Assembly: GCA_003054665.1 (NCBI GenBank)
Contig: QAYY01000026.1
Coordinates: forward strand, 59,924 to 123,923
DNA from: Opitutaceae bacterium EW11
Lineage (GTDB): Bacteria; Verrucomicrobiota; Verrucomicrobiia; Opitutales; Opitutaceae
Direction of reading: 5' to 3'
DNA length: 64,000 nt
Shown here: positions 12,133 to 21,567 of the stretch, piece by piece
Numbering within the stretch: the first letter of the stretch is position 1
Layout: each line of letters starts with the position of its first letter
Position numbers and translations under genes: made by a program
The notes under the pieces: model-generated
What the model was told of the DNA's origin: nothing
The model's input: only the letters and a program-made list of their open reading frames with translations
Database searches by the model: none

Positions 12133-12709
12133 GTTCAGGTGTTTCCGCCGGCTGCCGGCGGCATCCGGACGTCGACGTCATGGCTCACCGCACAGCCAAA
12201 GAACGAGGCGCTGGGTGCCGGGCGGTTTTTCGACGGGGCGCCTTTATCCAACCGGCCCGGAGCCGAAGCGGGAGGTGGTGTATCCGAAAACCGGAGCGAC
12301 CCGGAATTCGGCTGCTCGCCGCGGCGGCGGTCAGTGGAGATCCGTCGGAGCATGGTCGCACCGACACGGCGTCTTTTCCCGGGTTCTTGGGTCGATCAGC
12401 CCCGGGGAGCGTCCGCGTTTTCGTTCCTCCTCGGTAGACGGCGTAGCGGGGCGGAATTCCGGGGGACGTATTCAGCAAATCACGCATGCCGGTCGTCGAG
12501 TGCGGGATTATTTCGGAGACTGCGGGACGCCCGTGTTGGCGGGCCGCTGCCGCTCGCTTGAGCGGAGCCCACGGAGGCAGGGGGCTCGGCTCCGAGCGAG
12601 CGGGGGCGTGGGCGGCAGATTTTGGTTTTTCTCCGTGCGGGCGACTTGTCCGGGGCAGACGGCCCCGTTCGTTGTATTCGCGAAACAAAACTTCACACAC
12701 CTCACATCC
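12133..12709. other. Intergenic region between divergent glgE and AHSA1-type gene
   Basis: This 577-bp region carries no convincing gene: the open frames here have no recognisable domains and atypical composition. It should contain the promoter of the glucan block (minus strand) and that of the plus-strand AHSA1-like gene. The plus-strand leader just before 12710 is CA-rich with no Shine-Dalgarno motif. A short inverted repeat (CCGCTCGCTTGAGCGG near 12550) is visible. No clear sigma-70 elements were found by eye. Confidence 0.5.
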
Positions 12710-13225
12710 ATGAACTCCGAAACCGCCACCCTCGACGCCGCTGCTCCTCAATCCACGAACCCCGCCGAGACCTCGCCCCGCGATCTGGTGATCTCGCGCG
12801 TGCTCCGCGCCTCCCGCAAGAGACTCTTCGAGGCGTGGACGAATCCGGAGCTGTTGAAGCAGTGGTTTGCGCCGAAACCGTTCAGCACGCCGGTGGCCGA
12901 CCTCGATGTGCGCCCGGGCGGCTCGAGCCTGATCGTCATGCGCGATCCGCAGGGGAACGATTTTCCGAATCGCGGCGTTTTCCTGGAGGTCGTTCCCAAT
13001 GAGCGCCTCGTATTCACCGATGCCTACACCGAGGCTTGGTTGCCTTCCGAGAAGCCGTTCATGACGGTCATCCTCACCTTTGAAGACGCGGGAGAAGGCA
13101 AGACGCGCTACACTGCTCGCGTACAGCACTGGACGATAGCCGACCGCGACACCCACGAGAAGATGGGTTTCTATCCCGGCTGGAACCAATGCATCGACCA
13201 GCTCGAGGCATTGGCTTCCAGCTGA
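12710..13225 (+). CDS. SRPBCC/AHSA1-family protein
   Basis: This encodes 171 residues from the ATG at 12710. The core follows the Activator of Hsp90 ATPase homologue 1-like / START-like pattern: LVISRVLRASRKRLFEAWTN, LLKQWFAPKPF, LDVRPGG, VLTFEDAGEGKTRY and a C-terminal helix WNQCIDQLEALA. The first 24 residues are Ala/Thr-rich and probably disordered. Members of this family have a hydrophobic ligand cavity and are often paired with ArsR regulators, but none is adjacent here. The gene is monocistronic. The molecular function is unknown; the family assignment is firm. Confidence 0.85.
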   Translation: MNSETATLDAAAPQSTNPAETSPRDLVISRVLRASRKRLFEAWTNPELLKQWFAPKPFSTPVADLDVRPGGSSLIVMRDPQGNDFPNRGVFLEVVPNERLVFTDAYTEAWLPSEKPFMTVILTFEDAGEGKTRYTARVQHWTIADRDTHEKMGFYPGWNQCIDQLEALASS

Positions 13226-13605
13226 GGATGGATCACGCGAGCATCGTCCATTCCCGGGCGGCGGCCGGCGGCCAAGCGGCGTATCCAGAACGCCGTGCCT
13301 CCACGGCTGGCTTTTCGGGATACCAGTCGGTCACCCGGATAGTGCTGGTGCGAAACGCCTCCGCCTGCTGCGCGCCTTCACGCCTCAAAGAAAACCGGGT
13401 GTCCGCGGGATAAATCCGATGGGAGATTCAGAGCCGCTCCCCACGTCTCTCGAGAGCACTTTCCCAGCCGCGCCGTGGAAGGGGGTGTCGATTGCCCTGG
13501 CGGGAGTTTTCTCTCCGGGAGGAACTGGTAATGGGCTCGTGGGTCGGTGGGCGCGCCTTTTCCCAATCGGAACACTCCGCACCAGCAACGGCAGAAATCC
13601 AACCT
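13226..13605. other. Intergenic region before the pyruvyl transferase gene
   Basis: This is 380 bp of GC-rich sequence with no recognisable gene. An in-frame extension upstream of the ATG at 13606 exists, but it lacks family similarity. No strong hairpin with a T-run follows the AHSA1 stop codon, so the terminator of that gene is not identified. Confidence 0.4.
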
Positions 13606-14775
13606 ATGCGCGTCGGGCTCATCACCACGCTTAACACGAACATCGGCGACGATTTCATCCGCGAGGGCATCTGCAGCGTCGTGCGGGATCTCGTCCCTGG
13701 GCCTGCCCTGGAGTTTGTGCTCATCAACAAACACCGTCCGGAAATGCTGTATGGCCCGAACCACCCCCTCCGGCTGATCCGCACGATGGTCAAAGGAGGG
13801 CTGCGCCGCCGTGAGTGGGCCAGGCGCGCCTCGCGGGTGTTCCGGCGCGTCGGCAGCACCGCTTTCGACGCATGCGATCTCATCGTTCAATGCGGGGCTC
13901 CTGTGTACTGGGAGGGCTGTGGCCACCAGACCGAGTGGCGGCAGGACCTCTGGGAAGATGTGGTCGCCCGCCTGCATCGCCGCATCCCGGTGCTCAATCT
14001 CGCCGCTGGCTCCTGTTATCCCTACCGGCGGCAGCCGGAGCGATTCGCGCCGAATGACGAAGCCTTTGCGCGGTGGCTTTTTGGTCTCTGCCGAGCGACG
14101 TCCGTCCGGGATCCCCTGGCGCACGCACTCCTTTCCCGCGCCGGCTGCCAGCCGGAGCTGATTCCCTGCAGCGCGTTTCTCTTCACTTCGCCGGAGCAGG
14201 CGCGACGCGATCCGGACGGGCCGATTCTGATCAACTACATGCGCGGGGGCGGCCACTACGATTGGGACAAGAACATCGACGCGGGGATTTGGGACCGCAC
14301 GGTGAGGGAGGTCATAGCCGATCTCCGGCGCAGGCACCGCGTCATCATGCTCTGCCACAACCAGGCGGAGAAATCGCTGGCGGCGGAGATTGCCCCGGAC
14401 CTGCCGCAGCTTCTGCCGGCAAACGCCCGCGAATGGGCGGCGGTGGTGCGGAACGCGAAGACCGCCTTGTGCAATCGCATGCACGCATCGGTGGCGCTGG
14501 CGGGCATGGGCATCCCATCGGTGACGGTGGGGACCGACACACGGCTGCTGATGGTGGAGCAGCTCGGGGTCCCGTGTCACTACGTGGCGGATACTTCCGG
14601 AGCAGCGCTCGTTCGCGAGCTCGAGGGCACAATCGATCAGCGGTCCGCGGTCGCCGCTAGGCTGGCTCAACTGCAGCTGACCACCCGCCGCGCTTACGCC
14701 GGGTTGATAGGACGGTTTGTCACGGCTGAAAAATCTCCGGCCCCGCGGTCTCCTCCGCTACAAGCGGTCGCCTGA
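13606..14775 (+). CDS. Polysaccharide pyruvyl transferase family protein
   Basis: This encodes 389 residues starting at MRVGLITTLNTNIGDDFIR; longer in-frame starts upstream give non-homologous sequence. The GDDF/IREGI N-terminus, the mid-region SVRDPLAHALL, and the C-terminal CNRMHASVALAGMGIPSVTVG are typical of the PS_pyruv_trans (CsaB/WcaK-like) fold. These enzymes add ketal pyruvate or act on surface glycans. The next gene, a GT9 glycosyltransferase, starts 4 bp after this stop codon, so the two are almost certainly co-transcribed. Together they suggest a small module modifying a cell-surface saccharide. The acceptor is unknown. Confidence 0.8.
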   Translation: MRVGLITTLNTNIGDDFIREGICSVVRDLVPGPALEFVLINKHRPEMLYGPNHPLRLIRTMVKGGLRRREWARRASRVFRRVGSTAFDACDLIVQCGAPVYWEGCGHQTEWRQDLWEDVVARLHRRIPVLNLAAGSCYPYRRQPERFAPNDEAFARWLFGLCRATSVRDPLAHALLSRAGCQPELIPCSAFLFTSPEQARRDPDGPILINYMRGGGHYDWDKNIDAGIWDRTVREVIADLRRRHRVIMLCHNQAEKSLAAEIAPDLPQLLPANAREWAAVVRNAKTALCNRMHASVALAGMGIPSVTVGTDTRLLMVEQLGVPCHYVADTSGAALVRELEGTIDQRSAVAARLAQLQLTTRRAYAGLIGRFVTAEKSPAPRSPPLQAVA

Positions 14776-14779
14776 CGCC

Positions 14780-15877
14780 ATGAACTCTTACCAGCTTCAA
14801 CAAGCCCTTTCAGAGGCGCGCATCGCCGTGGGCGCGCGTCGGCAGAGTCTCCGCGAAGCCTGGCACCGCTGGCGCCAGTCGAAGAAGATCAGGCTGTCGG
14901 CTCGTCCCGCCATCCAGGCCCTCAGGCAGCTGAGGCAGCAGCAACCGTCGCAATCGCCGCTGGCGGGGATCCTTCTGGCCGAGCACCTGGGCGATGTCGT
15001 GGCGTGCGAGCCGGTGATCCGACACCTTCGCGAAACGCGGCCCGACGCCCGGCTGGTCTGGCTGACCAATCCCTCGTACGCCTCCCTCGTCGAATCGCAC
15101 CCGTTGCTGCACGCGGTGGTCCCGCTTCATTCCGTGAGCGAGGCCGACGTCATCGCGCGCAGCGGGGCATTGGATCTGGCCTGGGATCTTCATATCACCG
15201 GCAAGCCGTGCGCGCGCTTTCAGTGCAACTACACGAAGAGCACGGGGGATCCGACGATCACCGCATCCAACTACTACTGCTTTGGGCCTTTGCTGCCCGC
15301 CCTCTGTCGCGGCGCCGGGCTGCCTGCGCTCGATGGTCAACCGAACCTGCACATCGCCCCGGCCGCGCGGAAGAAGGTGGATTCGCTCAGGCTGCCGGCT
15401 CGTTTTGTGGCGATCCATGGCACCTCGAACGAGACGATACGGAACTGGGATCCCGAGAAATGGCGGACGCTGGCGAGCAAGATCTGGCGCGTTTTCGGTC
15501 TTCCGGTAGTTGAGCTTGGGTTGCGCCCGATTGTGTCGTCGGGGACCGAAGGCTGCGTCGACCTCTGCGGAAAAGTGATGCCGATCGAGATGGCCGAGGT
15601 GATTCGGCGCGCGAGCGTGTTCATCGGCATCGACAGCGGTCCTGCCCATTGCGCGAACGCGCTGCAGATCCCCTCGGTGATCCTCCTGGCGCGGTACAAG
15701 AACTTCGGCCACTACATGCCCTACACGGGATATCTGCGGCGAAATGCGCGCGAAATGCTGCTCCGAGCGACGCACTCGCTTTCCAGTCTGCCGGTTGAGT
15801 CGGTACTGTTCCGGCTGCGGCGTGTGCTTGCGACGCAGAACGGCTTGTCCGGCCCTGTCCGGCGCCCCGTGACCTGA
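14780..15877 (+). CDS. Glycosyltransferase family 9 (heptosyltransferase-like)
   Basis: This encodes 365 residues from the ATG at 14780, 4 bp after the preceding stop. After a basic helical N-terminus, the GT9 fold begins with ILLAEHLGDVVACEPVIRHLRE, the usual GD(V/I) first loop. The C-terminal domain has FVAIHGTSNETIRNWDPEKW and FIGIDSGPAHCANALQIPSVIL, matching the nucleotide-sugar-binding region of ADP-heptose transferases. ADP-heptose:LPS transfer is the usual family role, but substrate identity cannot be assigned. The CGTS-like start of the C-domain (HGTSNE) differs from the HPG seen in many members. It is paired with the pyruvyl transferase-like gene. Confidence 0.85.
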   Translation: MNSYQLQQALSEARIAVGARRQSLREAWHRWRQSKKIRLSARPAIQALRQLRQQQPSQSPLAGILLAEHLGDVVACEPVIRHLRETRPDARLVWLTNPSYASLVESHPLLHAVVPLHSVSEADVIARSGALDLAWDLHITGKPCARFQCNYTKSTGDPTITASNYYCFGPLLPALCRGAGLPALDGQPNLHIAPAARKKVDSLRLPARFVAIHGTSNETIRNWDPEKWRTLASKIWRVFGLPVVELGLRPIVSSGTEGCVDLCGKVMPIEMAEVIRRASVFIGIDSGPAHCANALQIPSVILLARYKNFGHYMPYTGYLRRNAREMLLRATHSLSSLPVESVLFRLRRVLATQNGLSGPVRRPVT

Positions 15878-16020
15878 CCACCCCGTGCGGCGGCCCGGTT
15901 CGAGGTCGGAGCGAAGAGGACGGTCGGAGAAAAGCGGCCGACGTTTGCGCCTTCTCTGCCGCAACGAAGCATTCCGGAGAATTGTCTCTTCACCACGCGC
16001 CGTGCGACCATGCTTGATCC

Positions 16021-16869
16021 ATGGCGCTCATCGGTCGCTACAACCGGCTAGTTTTTCTGCACGAGGCACGGCCAGGCGCCTACCTCGACGGCGGCGACCA
16101 TGGAGAGATACTGCTCCCTGGCAGGTACATTCCCGACGACGCGAGGCCGGGCGACGTTCTCGACGTGTTTGTTTATCGTGACTCTGAAGATCGCCTGCTG
16201 GCCACGCGCGAGAAACCGTACGCCACCGTCGGGGAATACGCCTACCTGCGTGTCGTGGGAGTGAGCCCCAGCGGCGGTTGCTTTCTCGATTGGGGGCTCG
16301 ACAAAGACCTCCTGCTGCCTGCGAGGGAACAGACCCAGCGTCTTCAGAACGGGGCGTGGGTGGTGGTCCACGTGGGACTCGATTCGCGAACGGACCGGGT
16401 GATCGCAAGCATGCGCCTCGATCGATGGCTGGACCCTGCTCCGCCGGCCTATGAACAGGGCCAGAAAGTCGACCTGCTGATTTCCGGCGAGACGGAGTTG
16501 GGCTACAAAGCGATCATCAATCACCGGCACGTGGGGCTGCTCTATCGCGGAGAGTTGGGCACGCCCCTCGCAGTCGGACAGCGCATGCCCGGCTACATCC
16601 GCGGGCTCCGGTCCGACGGGAAAGTCGATCTCGGTCTGGACGCGACGGGCTATGCTCGCGTGGCGCCTTTGTCCGATCGAATCCTGGAGGAGCTGAAGCG
16701 AAGCGGAGGGCGCCTTCCGTTCAACGACGACAGCTCGCCCGCCGAGATTCGCGAAGCTCTCGGCATGAGCAAAAAGGCGTTCAAGCAGGCGGTCGGGGGA
16801 TTGTACCGATCCGGCGCGATCCGGATCGAAAAGCACGGCATCAGCCTCGTGCGCCGTCCTGGCTCCTGA
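16021..16869 (+). CDS. S1 RNA-binding domain protein, CvfB/YitL type
   Basis: This encodes 282 residues. It has tandem S1-like beta-barrels: residues about 1-65 (RLVFLHEARPGAYLDGG...EILLPG), about 70-140 (GVSPSGGCFLDWGLDKDLLLP) and about 145-215 (KAIINHRHVGLLY...YIRGLRSDGKVDLGL). A C-terminal winged-helix (GRLPFNDDSSPAEI, MSKKAFKQAVGGLYRSG) follows. This order is the CvfB architecture. CvfB proteins bind RNA and affect virulence-factor expression in Gram-positive species, but their general role is unclear. The gene is monocistronic and converges with the hydroxylase gene 37 bp away. Identification rests on clear family pattern. Confidence 0.88.
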   Translation: MALIGRYNRLVFLHEARPGAYLDGGDHGEILLPGRYIPDDARPGDVLDVFVYRDSEDRLLATREKPYATVGEYAYLRVVGVSPSGGCFLDWGLDKDLLLPAREQTQRLQNGAWVVVHVGLDSRTDRVIASMRLDRWLDPAPPAYEQGQKVDLLISGETELGYKAIINHRHVGLLYRGELGTPLAVGQRMPGYIRGLRSDGKVDLGLDATGYARVAPLSDRILEELKRSGGRLPFNDDSSPAEIREALGMSKKAFKQAVGGLYRSGAIRIEKHGISLVRRPGS

Positions 16870-16906
16870 ATCCCGCTCGCCGGCGCCGTTCCGGCATCAC
16901 CCCGCC

Positions 16907-17692
16907 TCAGCGCCGGGCGTAGAATTTCTTCTCCCACTGCTTCTGGTTCTGGTCCGCCTCTCGTATATAGGGAGTGAATACGGCGAGCGAGAGGACGAGC
17001 TTGTTCAGCCAGTTGAAGGGCCACCGGATCGGGCGTTCGAAGTCGACGAAGAGCACCACCCGGACTCCGTCGGTGTCGTTCCAAACCTCGTGATTGAACG
17101 AATCGTCGAAGACCACGGCCTTGCCCTCTTCCCACACCAGCACGCCCTTCTCGACGCGGATGCGGCACCGCGTGCGCGGTTCGGGCACAAGCAGCCCCAG
17201 ATGCAGCCGGAGTACCCCGTTGAACGGTCCACGATGGGCGGGAATGTGTTTTCGCGGCGAAAGAATGGAGAAAAACGCGGTTTTCAGCCCCGGGATCTTT
17301 TTCAGGATTCGCCCGGTTTCGGGGCACCGTCGCAGGTTTTCTTCCGAGGATTTTCCGTATCCGCAAAAGAAGAACGTCTTCCACTGATTGTCCCGCTGGA
17401 TCGACTTCACGTCGGTCGAGATGTCCTGGAAATTCGGGAGCTCCTCGCGACGTTGGAGCACCACGTCGAGTTCTTTCCGGATCTTGGCCCATTCCGACTC
17501 GACCTCTGCGACCCACGGAAACGCGCGAGGATCGTAAATGGGGGGATTGCCGTGGATGGAATGGGCGATGTTGCGACGCTCCACCCAGTCGACAAAGGCA
17601 ACGAGTACGCGGGCGGTGAGCGTTTTCGGAGGAGGAGGCGGGATAAAAGCCTGAGTCTGCGTCTGCGACGGAAGATCCGAGGTAGAACTCAT
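16907..17692 (-). CDS. Aspartyl/asparaginyl beta-hydroxylase domain protein
   Basis: This encodes 261 residues. The Asp_Arg_Hydrox fold is marked by PAHRGPFNGVLRLHLGL (first Fe-binding His and 2-oxoglutarate-facing Arg), EEGKAVVFDDSFNHEVWN (second His) and RVVLFVDFERP. These Fe(II)/2-oxoglutarate dioxygenases hydroxylate Asp/Asn side chains or, in bacteria, lipid A acyl chains (LpxO). The hydrophobic C-terminal stretch LVLSLAVFTPYIR could support membrane association as in LpxO-like enzymes. The proline-rich N-terminus (residues 15-25) is variable. It shares a strand with the PEP-CTERM gene but is separated from it by a terminator. The substrate is unknown. Confidence 0.88.
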   Translation of the reverse strand: MSSTSDLPSQTQTQAFIPPPPPKTLTARVLVAFVDWVERRNIAHSIHGNPPIYDPRAFPWVAEVESEWAKIRKELDVVLQRREELPNFQDISTDVKSIQRDNQWKTFFFCGYGKSSEENLRRCPETGRILKKIPGLKTAFFSILSPRKHIPAHRGPFNGVLRLHLGLLVPEPRTRCRIRVEKGVLVWEEGKAVVFDDSFNHEVWNDTDGVRVVLFVDFERPIRWPFNWLNKLVLSLAVFTPYIREADQNQKQWEKKFYARR

Positions 17693-17752
17693 GCCGTACA
17701 GGTGCGAGGCAAACGGCGCTCGTCAAATGGGCTGCCCGTTCTCCGCGGGCAC

Positions 17753-17785
17753 AAAAAAAGCCGCGCCCCCATGATGGACGCGGCT
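17753..17785 (-). terminator. Rho-independent terminator after the PEP-CTERM gene
   Basis: A 7-bp GC stem (AGCCGCG / CGCGGCT, 17759-17765 with 17779-17785) is followed on the minus strand by a run of seven T. It lies 23 bp after the stop codon of the PEP-CTERM gene. Confidence 0.8.
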
Positions 17786-17807
17786 ATGGACCGTATGAAC
17801 CTGCGGA

Positions 17808-18524
17808 TTACAGCTTCGCTGCTGCTTGCTTCTTTTGGGAACGCCGGCGGTAGGCGACGATTCCCAGAAGGGCGGCGACGCCCATCAGACCGTAAGTGGA
17901 CGGCTCGGGAGTGGGAGGAATGTCGCCCCAGCCGTAATCGCTGAAGCCGTTCTGGCAGTAATAGTGGTTGTACGATCCCACTTCCTGCCAGCGAACGACG
18001 AGGTCGCCCGGGGCGTCGAAGAAGCCGTTGATCTGTTGCGGCGTGAAGTCCGGGAACGTGAACGTGAAGCGGACCTTTTCGCCGAACTCGATTCCCGTTT
18101 GGGGAGAGCCGCCGGTCGGTGTTTTGCCCGTGCCGACGCCGAGATCCTCCGTGTATCCACCGTTCTGGCTGATCGCGTAGGGCTCGAACTTGTGCCATTT
18201 CGCGGTGGTGTGTCCCCAGTTCTTGGCCGTCCAAAGCTGCGTGAACGACACATTCGATCCGTTTGTGCCGAGCTGGGCGTCCGTGAAGGGAGTGTTGAAA
18301 CCGAAAGAGGTGATCGTGCCGATGTATCCAGTATCCGAGACCACCGTGTTATCCACATCGATGATCAGAGCGTTTGTCGTCGGGTTGACCGTGAACGTGA
18401 ACCGCGAGGTCACTCCATAGTTCAATCCGTTGACGTCGATAGTGGTAACGTAGAGCTGCCCGAATGCCGCGGGAGCCACGACGAACAACGCGCAGAGCGC
18501 GATTGAAGCTGGGGAGAGTTTCAT
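17808..18524 (-). CDS. Secreted PEP-CTERM sorting-domain protein
   Basis: This encodes 238 residues. An N-terminal signal peptide (MKLSPASIALCALFVVAPAAFG) precedes a beta-rich body with no named family (residues 23-205). The C-terminus is a PEP-CTERM sorting signal: PEPSTYG, a hydrophobic helix GLMGVAALLGIVAY, and a basic tail RRRSQKKQ. Such proteins are processed by exosortase and are typical of exopolysaccharide- or biofilm-forming Gram-negatives, and are abundant in Verrucomicrobia. Upstream, an imperfect inverted repeat AAGGGTAGCCCCTA (about 18577-18590) lies 50-70 bp before the start and could be a regulator site. A terminator follows the gene. Confidence 0.9.
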   Translation of the reverse strand: MKLSPASIALCALFVVAPAAFGQLYVTTIDVNGLNYGVTSRFTFTVNPTTNALIIDVDNTVVSDTGYIGTITSFGFNTPFTDAQLGTNGSNVSFTQLWTAKNWGHTTAKWHKFEPYAISQNGGYTEDLGVGTGKTPTGGSPQTGIEFGEKVRFTFTFPDFTPQQINGFFDAPGDLVVRWQEVGSYNHYYCQNGFSDYGWGDIPPTPEPSTYGLMGVAALLGIVAYRRRSQKKQAAAKL

Positions 18525-18744
18525 GGATCTGCAGCCAGTCTAGCTCCCGACAGGGATTTGCGGTATAAGGGTAGCCCCTATTGGCTCGCCCGGTTTTCTG
18601 CCAGCTACCGCAGGTCTTTTGCGCAGATATCGGAGGCGATTCTATCGCAAATTGCAGCCATAGAATTTGATGTGTTGGTGTGCGCCTGGGTTTCTTGGCC
18701 GCTCGCTTGCGAGGGGAAACCCTACATTCTATCCCCGTGGCGAC

Positions 18745-18776
18745 AAAAAATGCGCAGCGGCCGAAACCACTGCGCA
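18745..18776 (-). terminator. Rho-independent terminator after pfp
   Basis: The stem TGCGCAG / CTGCGCA (18751-18757 with 18770-18776) is followed on the minus strand by six T. It lies 33 bp past the phosphofructokinase stop codon. Confidence 0.8.
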
Positions 18777-18808
18777 GGGAAAACAAACGACCGTTTGGCG
18801 TATCCGTA

Positions 18809-20047
<1,239 letters not shown>

Positions 20048-20373
20048 AAGCGGGGTTCCTACCTGTGTGTGAGTGCCAAAAGGGAGTCGAGACGAGACGC
20101 TAGGCACGCGTTGGCCAACCTTGCGCGGCGTTTGCTTCGTGCAAGATGCACGGAGCCTCAGGGGCCGTTTTCGAGCTCAGGGCAACGATTCTGATATCTG
20201 AGATTTTGAAGCAACAATTACAACAGGCTGTGCTATAGGGATTAAAGACGCTATCTTGGGCGCCGTAGTGAAGAAGGGGTTACCGACTGTGACATTAGGT
20301 GCCCCGTTAACGGGGTAGTGCCGGGCCTGGCTGCTTGGGGGAAGGCAACCAACTGCCTAGTTTGGGCGGCGCT
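20048..20373. other. Divergent promoter region of pfp and GNAT gene, with perfect palindrome
   Basis: This 326-bp noncoding region lies between two divergent genes. The central part (about 20185-20265) is AT-richer than its surroundings and probably holds promoters for both. A perfect 14-bp palindrome CCCCGTTAACGGGG occupies 20302-20315, 58 bp before the GNAT start, and could be an operator. Confidence 0.45.
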
Positions 20374-20937
20374 ATGGACATCCATGCTTTGACGAAGGAA
20401 GAGCTTCCTGAGGCGCAAGCGTTGGCGGCCTCGCTCTTCCCGTGGGAGGATGAACACCAGGACGCGCTTGTCGCGGCGGTCTCACACGGTCAATCCGGCG
20501 GTTTTCTTGCGGCCCGAGGCCTTTCCGAGGTTAGGGCTTGGGCGGCGAAAGAAGAGGAACGCGTCATCGGTCTCCTCAGCCTCTATGATTACGGCCAGAC
20601 TCCGGACGAGACCTGGCTCGCTTGGTACGGGGTTTCGACCGAGGTCCGTGGGCGCGGCTTGGGCTGTCAGCTTCTGGATTGGGTGATCGCAACGGCCAAG
20701 CGGGAGCGGAAGGCTGTGCTTCGACTTTGGACTACCGTGGAGGAAGAGTACGCCGTTGCCCTTCGGCTCTACGCCCAGCGCGGTTTTCGCCCGGAATTGC
20801 AGCCCGCTCTTCCCGGTGAGGATTGGGAAACGGTGGTTCTGTCGCTCGGACTGGACGGCAAAGTCCCGACGTCCTGGAGCGCGCGCTCGAAGGGAATTCC
20901 CCTTTGCGGTCGGATCGTGCCGGCGGTCGCGGCTTAA
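20374..20937 (+). CDS. GNAT-family N-acetyltransferase
   Basis: This encodes 187 residues from the ATG at 20374 (MDIHALTKEELPEAQ). The acetyl-CoA-binding signature is WYGVSTEVRGRGLGCQLLDWVI, containing the R-G-x-G-L-G pyrophosphate loop, followed by LRLYAQRGFRPE, the typical last helix and strand. About 30 C-terminal residues extend beyond the fold. The substrate cannot be predicted. It is a single gene with no evident operon partner. Confidence 0.85.
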   Translation: MDIHALTKEELPEAQALAASLFPWEDEHQDALVAAVSHGQSGGFLAARGLSEVRAWAAKEEERVIGLLSLYDYGQTPDETWLAWYGVSTEVRGRGLGCQLLDWVIATAKRERKAVLRLWTTVEEEYAVALRLYAQRGFRPELQPALPGEDWETVVLSLGLDGKVPTSWSARSKGIPLCGRIVPAVAA

Positions 20938-21102
20938 GTGTTCTGTGGAACGCGGTTGTCTCCGGGCCGAGCGCTACGCGACGACTTGGCGAGCGATGGC
21001 GCGGCCTCTGGCCGGTGTTCTCGTCCCGCGTAGAGTTCGCTTTTTGTGAATCCGGAGCCGACGCGTAGCCCTTACCCGGATCTCCCGGAGCGGTTCTACA
21101 AG

Positions 21103-21441
21103 CTAGAGCGCCGGTGCGAGGCCCACGAGAGCCCCGGCGCCGATGGAGGCCGCATCCTCTTCCTCTGCTTCTTCGGGAGGAAGCTCCTCAACGGGCGCAA
21201 AACGCTCGGATGAAAAGCCGAGTTCCTGCTGGCCGGCATGAAACGGGTCGGGGGGATTCTTCAACTCCTCCAGCAGCAGACCGACGGTGGCGGTGTCGCC
21301 TCCCTTCACGATCTTCTCCCGGCCAAGGAACATCTCCCGGATCGTGTAGGTTTCGCCCTTCACCGGAAGTTCGGTGTAAAGAGCCCGCACAAATTCGGAG
21401 AACGAGTCGTTGATGCAGACGACCTTTTGGCCTTTGACCAT
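21103..21441 (-). CDS. Small conserved-looking hypothetical protein
   Basis: This encodes 112 residues from the ATG at 21441 (MVKGQKVVCINDSF); the TTG further upstream is less likely. The N-terminal 60 residues look like a compact beta-rich fold (GQKVVCINDSF, LPVKGETYTIREMF, LLEEL). The C-terminal third is acidic and then Ala/Gly-rich, probably disordered. No family is recognised. It is followed by the outer-membrane protein gene on the opposite side of a 126-bp gap and shares its strand. Confidence 0.6.
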   Translation of the reverse strand: MVKGQKVVCINDSFSEFVRALYTELPVKGETYTIREMFLGREKIVKGGDTATVGLLLEELKNPPDPFHAGQQELGFSSERFAPVEELPPEEAEEEDAASIGAGALVGLAPAL

Positions 21442-21567
21442 AGGCTCAATCTTGTGCCCATGGGGCAAAAAACGCAATCGCGAGGCCGCCTGATGAGGCC
21501 CTCAGGGCATGCCCGGAATTGCCGTCGGAAGACCGGCGCGGATCCGGTGTAGAGGGAGGATGGGCGA

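Noticed and set aside
12185..13189. Minus-strand frame overlapping the AHSA1-like gene and intergenic DNA
   Set aside because: No domain match and incompatible with the well-supported plus-strand gene.
13378..14670. Minus-strand frame of 430 codons opposite the pyruvyl transferase
   Set aside because: No motifs; the plus strand has clear family motifs and a coupled partner gene.
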